Shown here one piece after another: positions 1 through 5,975 of a stretch of 8,240 nt of DNA (position 1 is the stretch's first letter; each line of letters starts with the position of its first letter). The translations under genes and the position numbers were made by a program. The notes below the pieces were generated by a model. The model worked only from the letters and a program-made list of their open reading frames with translations. It ran no database searches and had not been told where the DNA came from. The DNA comes from Methanobacteriota archaeon (GTDB taxonomy: Archaea > Thermoplasmatota > Poseidoniia > Poseidoniales > Poseidoniaceae), in contig NZMM01000010.1 of the NCBI GenBank assembly GCA_002694585.1, positions 1 through 8,240 of the forward strand, in the 5' to 3' direction.

Positions 1-282
1 CCGGGTGACGTGGGAGAAAACGTGCTCGTGCAGGGCTTGCCCTTTTTCGAACTCGCTGCAGGTGACGTGCTCGAACTTGGTGCCGTCCGCGCGCGTTTGA
101 CCGGACCTGCTCCACCGTGCCGCACCATCGCGGCAGCGTTCACTTCAGGTTCTTTTCGCAGCATTGACGCAAAGCGACACCCTGAACGGACGCGATGGTA
201 TGCAGAAGTTGTGGTCGAGGGCATTCTTCACCCAGGCGATGCCGTGGTGCTCAGGAAAGCCGAGCCAACTGGAGATCGGTAA
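1..282 (+). CDS. MOSC-domain protein, 3' part only (5' end outside window)
   Basis: The open frame is already running at base 1 (first codons PGDVGEN) and stops with TAA at 280-282. The GTG at 10 is therefore probably an internal valine, not the start. The visible 93 residues look like the second half of a MOSC domain: a GENVLVQGL segment, a G-D-V-L-E-L-G strand turn, then TGPAPPC with the cysteine (visible residue 40) that MOSC proteins keep at the molybdenum-cofactor/sulfur site, and a closing WYAEVVVEG...GDAVVL strand pair. MOSC domains occur in molybdenum cofactor sulfurases, mARC-type reductases and stand-alone YiiM-like proteins. The missing N-terminus prevents choosing between these. 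The gene ends 32 bases inside the 3' end of the convergent isomerase-synthase gene. Family call fairly sure; specific function unknown. Confidence 0.75.
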   Translation, partial: PGDVGENVLVQGLPFFELAAGDVLELGAVRARLTGPAPPCRTIAAAFTSGSFRSIDAKRHPERTRWYAEVVVEGILHPGDAVVLRKAEPTGDR

Positions 283-2008
283 ACTCGCGTAGGGCCCGGA
301 GGGCTGGGCTCGACGGGAGTCGGTCGAGGCAGGCGTGTGCTGCAGCGTGATAGGACGTGGCCCGTTCCCGACCGTAGGCGATGGAACCGGAGGCTTCGAG
401 GCCCTTGCGCGCGGCCTCGATGTCGGCGGCCGTGGCCTCCTCCCCTTTGCCAAGGGCCTGCAACAAGGCGTCCTTGGCGGGTCCGTCAGGCTGGTCCAGC
501 GCGTGAATCACCATCAGCGTCCGCTTGCCTTGCGCGACGTCTGAACCCGCTGGCTTTCCGAGCGTCGCGGTGTCGGACACCACGTCGATGAGGTCGTCCA
601 TCAACTGGAAGCACAAGCCCACGTTAAGGCCCCACTCGCGCATGCAATCGATGGTGTCCTCGTCGGCGCCGGAGAGCAGAGCGCCAAGTTCGGAACATAC
701 CTGAAACATGACGGCAGTTTTTCCCTCGATCATTTCGATGTACCTTGGCTCCGTGACGTTGCTTTCGTGTTCGAATTCAATGTCGAGCTGCTGACCTTCC
801 GAGACGCGACGAACCATCCAAGCGATGCGCTCGACGATGTCGGGCAGCAGGGCCATGTCGAAACCAGGTGCGTCACACAGGTGCTCAAAGGCGATGGCCA
901 GCATCGCGTCGCCAGCGTTGATCGCGGTTGGCATGTCATAGGCCACGTGAACCGCTGGACGCCCACGCCGGACGGGGTCATCGTCCATGATGTCGTCATG
1001 GACGAGCGTGAAGTTGTGGATGATTTCGATGGCTGAGCCCACGTCGAGCAGGCCGCTATGCGTGTCCCCGATGGCCTTGGCCACGAGCCACGGCAAGGAG
1101 GCGCGCATGCGCTTGCCGCCTCCCTCGATCAGGTGCATCATGGCTTGACCCAGGCGCGGATGACGGGAGGCGGTCAGTCGGGATGCGATCCGGGATTCGA
1201 CCAAGGGCAACACTTCCAACACCGAGGTGCGAAGGTCCGCTCCAACAGCGCCGGGCAGCATGTGACTGACGTCCCCAAGGTCGTGGATGTGCTCGTCGAA
1301 GAGGGCTTGATGGTCTTCCTTGGTTTCCGCATTCCACCACGCATCGTCCATCAAACGTGCTGCGATGCAGCGGAACCATGGCGCAACGGGGTGTTCTGGA
1401 TTCTCTTCAACCAGCATGGCTTCCATCTCGTCTTGACTGACCCAACGGACCTCGGCCACCTCGTTGGGGTTTGGGCTCATTTCGAGATCTCTGACCCGGC
1501 CCACCAGCAGGTGGTCGACCTCGCGTTCAATCCATGTCTCGTCTTGTCGCGCTTGGTACCGGAAACGACCGACATAGGTCAGGTCGTCCACCGACACCGA
1601 TTCAATCCCCAACTCTTGCTTCAGTTTTCGAACGGCGGCCCTTCGAACGCCCAACCCGTCCGTCTCTTCGCGTTCTTCGGGGACATCGAGCGGATGAGAG
1701 CAACAGGTGTTGGCCCAGATCCCAGGGAAGGTGATCTTGTCGTCGGCACGGCGCTGCAACAGCAGCCTGCCGTTTTGGTCGAACAGCATCACGGAAAACG
1801 CCCGGTGGTAGGCCCCTGCACCACGGTGAGCGTTGACCTTGGAGGCCCGCCCAAGCGGGCGGTCCATCTCGTCCACGAGGATGACGGCTTCTGCCATCAT
1901 GTCGACCTGCTCAGGGTCAAAACCGTCGAGTGCCTCGGCGTCGGCTTCAGCGACATCGGTCCTCATGGCGGAAGCCATGGACAACCGGTGTGGCCTGCGA
2001 CACTTCAT
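251..2008 (-). CDS. Fused isopentenyl-diphosphate isomerase (type 1) and geranylgeranyl diphosphate synthase
   Basis: This 585-residue protein joins two consecutive enzymes of isoprenoid synthesis. Residues about 36-225 are a type 1 (Nudix-like) IPP isomerase. H61 and H68 (spaced 7 apart as in E. coli Idi), the TCCSHP motif with catalytic Cys103 and H105, and E161/E163 in EREVD supply the metal and catalytic set. Residues about 255-585 are a trans-prenyltransferase: GGGKRMR (296-302), first aspartate motif DDIMD (338-342), GKTA (429-432) and second aspartate motif DDLID (471-475). Phe333, five residues before the first aspartate motif, is the aromatic chain-length residue of archaeal type I GGPP synthases, so C20 is the likely product. 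The ATG overlaps the upstream kinase stop as ATGA, implying translational coupling. Internal Met11 and Met15 are alternatives. Both parts look intact. The isomerase would convert IPP to DMAPP for the attached synthase, supplying archaeal lipid chains. Confidence 0.93.
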   Translation of the reverse strand: MKCRRPHRLSMASAMRTDVAEADAEALDGFDPEQVDMMAEAVILVDEMDRPLGRASKVNAHRGAGAYHRAFSVMLFDQNGRLLLQRRADDKITFPGIWANTCCSHPLDVPEEREETDGLGVRRAAVRKLKQELGIESVSVDDLTYVGRFRYQARQDETWIEREVDHLLVGRVRDLEMSPNPNEVAEVRWVSQDEMEAMLVEENPEHPVAPWFRCIAARLMDDAWWNAETKEDHQALFDEHIHDLGDVSHMLPGAVGADLRTSVLEVLPLVESRIASRLTASRHPRLGQAMMHLIEGGGKRMRASLPWLVAKAIGDTHSGLLDVGSAIEIIHNFTLVHDDIMDDDPVRRGRPAVHVAYDMPTAINAGDAMLAIAFEHLCDAPGFDMALLPDIVERIAWMVRRVSEGQQLDIEFEHESNVTEPRYIEMIEGKTAVMFQVCSELGALLSGADEDTIDCMREWGLNVGLCFQLMDDLIDVVSDTATLGKPAGSDVAQGKRTLMVIHALDQPDGPAKDALLQALGKGEEATAADIEAARKGLEASGSIAYGRERATSYHAAAHACLDRLPSSPALRALREFTDLQLARLS

Positions 2009-2820
2009 CCCTTCTGCGGGGGTGGGAAGCGCGTTCCTCGCACGGGGCGTCCCAGCATGGCCGCCTCAAGGCGGCCTTCGACTTCGCCGTTTACGAACCA
2101 GGTCTCGATGCCGTGTTGTGCGATGCTTCGAGCCCGCTGAACCTTGAGGCCAATGCCCCCGGTCACGTCCATGTCCGCGGCGTGAACGCCCACGAAATCA
2201 GCGGCATCGTGCCAGACCTCGATCAAATCCTCTTCCGTGGCCTCATGCGGTGGCTTCCTGAGCACGCCGTCGGCCCCGCCCATCGCAAACACCACGCGAG
2301 AAACATTGGGTAATTCAACCGCGCACCGGTGCACGAGATCGTCCCCGGACAGGATGCCAAATGCTGCGGGCCCTTCGACGGGCACCACATCACCCCACGT
2401 GACAGGGGTGACGTCGCCCGGCTGAAGCGGCTGAAGGTCGCCGACGAAATTCGTTCCCAACCCAACGGCCCAACGGTGTGGAGGGTGCATGCTGGTCGCA
2501 AGGCCAGCGTCATGCAGCGCTTGCGTCACGTGCTCGGCGAGCAGCATCATGTCCTCGCGCACGCGTTCGACGGCCTCGTCTTGGTTCGCGCAGCCGTCGT
2601 TCCCTTGTGCATCTGATCGGCCATCCGAAAGGCGCCATGCTTTGGCCCGGAGGTGGCCGAAGGAGCCTGCACCATGCACAACCAGCACCCGGACGCCCTG
2701 CCGTGCCGCGGCTGCAATTTCCCTGGCCAAGCGGTTCAATCGATCTTCATGAACGGTGGTCATGCTCGCTTTTTCTGTGATGAGACCGCCCCCGAGTTTC
2801 ACCACGACGACGGGGGGCAT
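2005..2820 (-). CDS. Isopentenyl phosphate kinase
   Basis: It phosphorylates isopentenyl phosphate to IPP with ATP, the last step of the archaeal mevalonate route. The 271-residue protein is an amino acid kinase-fold member: N-terminal KLGGGLITEK (8-17), HGAGSFGH (49-56) holding the histidine that marks isopentenyl phosphate kinases, GDVVPV (143-148), ILSGDD (156-161) and DVTGGIGLKV (218-227). The usual KLGGS reads KLGGG, and HGGG reads HGAG, both mild changes. The frame stays open upstream to 2910, but those 30 residues are arginine/proline rich and would overlap most of the divergent spacer. I start at the ATG at 2820 because family members begin two to eight residues before the KLGG motif. 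The gene leads directly into the isomerase-synthase (ATGA overlap), which uses its product. Fosfomycin-kinase-like relatives are the alternative, but the histidine motif and the neighbour favour this call. Confidence 0.92.
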   Translation of the reverse strand: MPPVVVVKLGGGLITEKASMTTVHEDRLNRLAREIAAAARQGVRVLVVHGAGSFGHLRAKAWRLSDGRSDAQGNDGCANQDEAVERVREDMMLLAEHVTQALHDAGLATSMHPPHRWAVGLGTNFVGDLQPLQPGDVTPVTWGDVVPVEGPAAFGILSGDDLVHRCAVELPNVSRVVFAMGGADGVLRKPPHEATEEDLIEVWHDAADFVGVHAADMDVTGGIGLKVQRARSIAQHGIETWFVNGEVEGRLEAAMLGRPVRGTRFPPPQKG

Positions 2821-2830
2821 GGTGGGTCCA

Positions 2831-2840
2831 CGCCGCGGCG
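2831..2840. repeat. Perfect 10-bp palindrome in the divergent spacer
   Basis: CGCCGCGGCG is its own reverse complement. It lies 11-20 bases before the kinase start codon. It could be an operator or an RNA hairpin base, or simply chance in G+C-rich DNA. The sequence is seen directly; any role is inferred. Confidence 0.3.
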
Positions 2841-2853
2841 CTTCATGAGGGTG

Positions 2854-2863
2854 CCTCGCGAGG
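2854..2863. repeat. Second perfect 10-bp palindrome in the divergent spacer
   Basis: CCTCGCGAGG is its own reverse complement, centred 23 bp from the palindrome at 2831-2840. It lies between the kinase start (2820, minus) and the small zinc-ribbon start (2895, plus). The placement suits a regulator controlling both genes. I see no good TATA box in this spacer. Function is inferred. Confidence 0.3.
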
Positions 2864-2894
2864 ATTGAAGACGGACCGCACTCACAGGTCATCC

Positions 2895-3221
2895 ATGGGC
2901 GACGAAGCATCGGTGGACGTGTTCATGCGTCATCTGCAGGCTGAACTCGAAGCCACGGCGTCCATCGCTGACGCCGTGGAGCGTGAGCAACGCCGTCGGC
3001 AACTGGAAGCCTCCCTCCAAGAGGCGATGCGCTTCCAGGCCGCGTACGGCGAGCGCGTCCGCTTGGGCTTGGACCCGACCAAGGTCGTACGCCCTCAACA
3101 ACGCACCGTCGAATCCGAGGTCCGTGAAACCATGTCCACGTTGGCGTCTGGCGTCTGCGAGACATGCGGTGCTATGCTCGATCCTGAGCTGGATTTCTGC
3201 CCAGCCTGTGGCGCGCGGTGA
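2895..3221 (+). CDS. Small zinc-ribbon protein of unknown function
   Basis: The 108-residue product has a charged helical stretch (about 5-55, rich in Glu, Arg, Gln and Ala, likely to form an amphipathic helix or short coiled coil). A linker follows, then a C-terminal zinc ribbon with C88-x2-C91 and C102-x2-C105 ending in CPACGAR. No signal peptide or membrane segment is visible, so it should be cytosolic. The ATG at 2895 is preferred to an in-frame TTG at 2865 because the extra ten residues look non-coding. A helix plus a short ribbon of this kind is common in archaeal small proteins that act as adaptors or nucleic-acid-binding accessories. I recognise no family. The stop at 3219-3221 touches the end of the convergent kptA gene with no bases between. 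The divergent upstream neighbour is the isopentenyl phosphate kinase, with no evident functional tie. Confidence 0.75.
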   Translation: MGDEASVDVFMRHLQAELEATASIADAVEREQRRRQLEASLQEAMRFQAAYGERVRLGLDPTKVVRPQQRTVESEVRETMSTLASGVCETCGAMLDPELDFCPACGAR

Positions 3222-3905
3222 TCACTCTTCTTCGTCCCAGCGGGCGAAGGTTTCCTGGACGATGGGGTCGTCTTCGCCCACGGGGTAGAGGGCCGAAGGT
3301 GGGACCTCATCGGTCAGGAACACGGTCGTTCCTGCACGGTAGATGGTATGACCGTCGGCGATGGCCCGGATGGTGTCCACTTCGATGATCGAGGGACGTC
3401 CAATGCGCACGTGCCCGGCCTCGAGGGCATTCGCGATGGTGCGCGACAGGTGGATGTGCTTGCGGTCGCCCGACAGGATGCCGAACTTGAGGAGGGATTC
3501 GACCTCACTGGCTTCACACGGCCAGTACAGCGCCTCGGGGATGTCGTCCGTGGGCAGGTCGAGTTCGATTTCGATGGAGTGGCCGTAGGTGGCGCGGATC
3601 ATTTCGTTCTCCACTTGCCATCGTCCCTTCTCGTCGGCATTGGCGATGGCCTCGAAGTGCCATGCGCGAACCCAGTGCAAGTGACGGCGGCTGTCGGCAA
3701 TGGCCTTGGACAGTTCACGGGTCTCGACCCAGCCGTTGATGTCCATGTCCACGTTGAACTTCTCCGGAGCGTGGCGAAGCACAAGGGCCAAAATCCGGCC
3801 AACGGAGTTGGCTTCACGGTCCGACATGATGAATTTCCCTTCCTCGTTGCAGACCGGGCAGTTCGTTCCGGAGAAATGACCGTGCTCTCGACACTGGCGC
3901 AGCAT
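3222..3905 (-). CDS. kptA: RNA 2'-phosphotransferase (KptA/Tpt1 family) with N-terminal zinc finger
   Basis: Enzymes of this family move the internal 2'-phosphate from an RNA splice junction to NAD+, giving ADP-ribose 1'',2''-cyclic phosphate. The 227-residue product begins with a probable zinc-binding segment (C5, H8, H10, C16, C19), as I recall for archaeal members. The family's winged-helix part follows (about 30-105, with LRH at 43-45 and NGWV at 57-60). Then comes the ADP-ribosyltransferase part: YGHSI (107-111), HIHLS (150-154), and the VRIGRPSIIEVD region (166-177). The usual L-Y-H-G-T motif is replaced by LYWPC (126-130), removing the histidine and glycine expected to contact NAD. The frame stays open to 4247, but the first 114 residues are Arg/Cys/Pro-rich and lie opposite the thiolase gene. 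ATG 3905 fits the family start; ATG 3932 is the alternative. A weak TATA-like GCTATGAA lies 24-31 bases before 3905. Whether the motif change affects activity is unknown. Confidence 0.85.
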   Translation of the reverse strand: MLRQCREHGHFSGTNCPVCNEEGKFIMSDREANSVGRILALVLRHAPEKFNVDMDINGWVETRELSKAIADSRRHLHWVRAWHFEAIANADEKGRWQVENEMIRATYGHSIEIELDLPTDDIPEALYWPCEASEVESLLKFGILSGDRKHIHLSRTIANALEAGHVRIGRPSIIEVDTIRAIADGHTIYRAGTTVFLTDEVPPSALYPVGEDDPIVQETFARWDEEE

Positions 3906-3988
3906 GATTTCCCGCCCCCGCGCGTGGTTCATAGCATCATCGGCCTCAGCCACCGTGATGGTCAAGTGCCGGGGGTGGATGGAGACGC

Positions 3989-5158
3989 ATGGTCGACGTT
4001 GCCATGGTCGGCGCAGGACAAACGCCCTACGGCACGCATCCTGCCGCGATGAAGGACATGTGGGCCGATGCGGTACGCGCCTGTTTCGACACGATCGACG
4101 GTGACCTTGCTCCTTCCTCGGTCGACGAGGTCTTCCTCGGTTCGACCGCGTTCGGTGGTGGCCAGCTCGGCAACACGGCGGCCTACCTTGCCGAGCATGC
4201 GGGCATGGCCGGCATTCCCGCTCGTCGCATTGAGAACGCCTGTGCATCCTCCGGCTTCGCGTTGCGCGATGGTTGGGCGGCGATCGCCAGCGGTCGCGCA
4301 GACGTGGTCGTGGTTGGCGGTGTGGAGAAGATGAACGACCTCACACCGGAGCGGAAGCGGTACTGGCTCGGCGTGTCCGGCGATACCGAATGGGAACGCT
4401 TGGCAGGCCTGACCTTCCCCGGCACCTACGCCCTGATGGCCCGACGGCACATGCATGAACACGGTTCAACCCACGACGATTTGGTGCACATCAGCGTCAA
4501 GAACCACGCCCATGCGTTGGAGAATCCTGTTGCTCATCTGCGCAAGGACGTTTCCTTTGAGAAAGCGGCGAGCGGCATGGTCATCGCGGATCCCTTGACC
4601 CTGTACGACTGCTGCCCAACCTCCGACGGTGCGGCTTGCGTTGTACTGGCTTCTGCTGACGTCGCGCGCACGCTGACGGACACGCCGGTGTGGATGCGAG
4701 GCAGCGGAGCGGCGTCCGACCATCTCGCGCTGCACGACCGGCCCAGCCTCACGACCCTCGCTGCGACACGTTCCGCCGCCTCGCAGGCGTACGCTCAATC
4801 AGGATATGCCGCCTCAGACCTCGATGTTGTTGAGGTGCACGATTGCTTCACCGTCGCGGAATTGTTGGCCACCGAAGACCTCGGACTGACCGAGCGCGGC
4901 CAGGGCGGCGTTTTCGCGCGCCACGGTGAAGGCCGACGCAATGAAGGGCGCACCACGGTGAACGGCTCAGGCGGCCTGAAGGCCAAGGGTCACCCTCTGG
5001 GTGCTACCGGAGCAGGACAAGCGGTCGAGGTGTTCAAGCAATTGCGTGGCGACGCCGGTCCACGTCAAGTCCGTGATGCGGAGGTTGGTCTCACGCACAA
5101 CGTCGGTGGCTCGGGAGCCACCTGTGCGGTTCACGTGTTTGGGAGGTCGCCTGAGTGA
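3989..5158 (+). CDS. Archaeal thiolase (probable acetyl-CoA C-acetyltransferase of the mevalonate pathway)
   Basis: This 389-residue thiolase-fold enzyme probably condenses two acetyl-CoA to acetoacetyl-CoA for HMG-CoA synthase. Seen in the sequence are the MVDVAMVGAGQTPYG start typical of archaeal/SCP2-type thiolases, nucleophile Cys85 in ENACASSG, the motif VHDCF with His284, KGHPLGATG with His335, and NVGGSGAT (371-378). In the last of these an asparagine stands where classical thiolases have the second active cysteine, which is normal for this subfamily. In known archaea such thiolases form a complex with HMG-CoA synthase bridged by a DUF35 protein. Here the next gene overlaps it by four bases and encodes a DUF35 protein, supporting the same role. 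No HMG-CoA synthase of normal length is in the window. The start at 3989 fits the family N-terminus, with GGAG at 3981-3984 just before it. A role in fatty-acid breakdown is the alternative. Confidence 0.88.
   Translation: MVDVAMVGAGQTPYGTHPAAMKDMWADAVRACFDTIDGDLAPSSVDEVFLGSTAFGGGQLGNTAAYLAEHAGMAGIPARRIENACASSGFALRDGWAAIASGRADVVVVGGVEKMNDLTPERKRYWLGVSGDTEWERLAGLTFPGTYALMARRHMHEHGSTHDDLVHISVKNHAHALENPVAHLRKDVSFEKAASGMVIADPLTLYDCCPTSDGAACVVLASADVARTLTDTPVWMRGSGAASDHLALHDRPSLTTLAATRSAASQAYAQSGYAASDLDVVEVHDCFTVAELLATEDLGLTERGQGGVFARHGEGRRNEGRTTVNGSGGLKAKGHPLGATGAGQAVEVFKQLRGDAGPRQVRDAEVGLTHNVGGSGATCAVHVFGRSPE
5141..5147 (+). promoter_or_regulatory. Ribosome binding site deciding a GTG start
   Basis: GGGAGGT lies inside the 3' end of the thiolase gene, seven bases before the GTG at 5155. 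It is the clearest Shine-Dalgarno match in the window. It supports the GTG start, which overlaps the thiolase stop as GTGA, over the in-frame ATG at 5173. It suggests that the two proteins are made together. Confidence 0.65.
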
Positions 5159-5973
5159 TCCTCAACACGAGCATGGCGGGGAACGCCGTGTCCAGCATCG
5201 ATGACGGTGTCATCGTGGCCTCCGTGTTCCACGTTGAAGACCGCCGCGTGCACGGCCCGGATGCGGATGACCTCACGGTGCTCATCGATGCCCTCGAAGC
5301 CTGGCGGCACGGCAAGCATGAGGGTCCTGTGGATCTCGAGGTTGACGATGAGGAGCGACGCATCCTGTCTGCAAGCCTGCCGTGGCTGACCATGGAGGTG
5401 GGTGCACAGCACGTCGCGCACCGCTTCCAGTGCGGTGCAGCCGTGTTGGATCGCGATGCGAGCATTGACCTCGCTGCGGTCTCCGTTGCCGCCGAGCTTC
5501 GCATCGCGGTCGGAGCCTCCGCCCACGATGCCATCACCACCGCGTGGTCCACAGAAATGGCCGCCTCGAACGTCTCCCAAGGCGCCTACGTGTCCGGCCA
5601 AGTGCACGACCTCGGCATGGGAGCCCGGTTGGGCATGCAAGCCCAAGCCGGGCCGGTTTGGCCACCACGTGGGGCGCTTGCCGATGGAAGTTTGCCGGAG
5701 CAGGGTGCTTGCCTGCCCATGACCGCGCGTGTGGTCTCATGGACGCGCCTCATCGCGGCGGGATGCCCCTCCGAGTTTGCCATCCGGGCCCCTTCTCTTG
5801 GCGGCCTCACGTCGATGATCCTCTCGTTCGAGGAGGGGCCTTCAGGCGTGTTCCTGTACGCAGACGGCCATGAAAACGACGTGAGCATCGACGACGAAGT
5901 CCACCTTGTTGTACGGCGCGTCTACGCACAGGACGGCGTGCTCCGTTACGGGCGCAAGGCCATCCGCGCCTGA
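5155..5973 (+). CDS. DUF35/OB-fold acyl-CoA-associated protein with unusual N-terminal half
   Basis: The C-terminal 90 residues (about 184-272) match a DUF35 OB fold: T-A-R-V-V-S-W-T strand, CPSEFAIRAP, VSIDDEVHLVV, and the family's closing VLRYGRK. DUF35 proteins bridge thiolase and HMG-CoA synthase in archaea. Just before it, residues about 158-184 keep the shape of the rubredoxin-like ribbon that usually precedes DUF35 (GPVWPPRGAL, with the typical PPR), but its paired cysteines are absent, so zinc binding is unlikely. Residues about 15-150 are not a standard part of DUF35 proteins. By pattern (GPDADDLTVLIDAL, a Q-C-G-A-A turn at 92-95, then ELRIAVGAS and a Gly/Ala-rich strand), they may be a diverged N-terminal half of an HMG-CoA-synthase/ketoacyl-synthase-like domain with the second half missing. 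That part is a hypothesis. The gene overlaps the upstream thiolase by GTGA and ends two bases before the next gene, so an operon is likely. Confidence 0.7.
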   Translation: MILNTSMAGNAVSSIDDGVIVASVFHVEDRRVHGPDADDLTVLIDALEAWRHGKHEGPVDLEVDDEERRILSASLPWLTMEVGAQHVAHRFQCGAAVLDRDASIDLAAVSVAAELRIAVGASAHDAITTAWSTEMAASNVSQGAYVSGQVHDLGMGARLGMQAQAGPVWPPRGALADGSLPEQGACLPMTARVVSWTRLIAAGCPSEFAIRAPSLGGLTSMILSFEEGPSGVFLYADGHENDVSIDDEVHLVVRRVYAQDGVLRYGRKAIRA

Positions 5974-5975
5974 GC

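Noticed and set aside
1058..2140. 360-residue plus-strand open frame opposite the isomerase-synthase gene
   Set aside because: The minus-strand product has both full catalytic motif sets across the same bases; the plus-strand translation shows no domain.
2821..2910. Upstream extension of isopentenyl phosphate kinase by 30 residues
   Set aside because: It would cross the divergent spacer into the zinc-ribbon gene, and the family starts a few residues before the KLGG motif.
3906..4247. Upstream extension of kptA by up to 114 residues
   Set aside because: The added residues are Arg/Cys/Pro-rich and low in complexity and would run through the spacer into the antisense of the thiolase start; family members begin near the zinc finger.
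3962..4462. Minus-strand open frame opposite the thiolase 5' end
   Set aside because: It has no recognisable motif and lies fully opposite the thiolase region bearing the catalytic cysteine.
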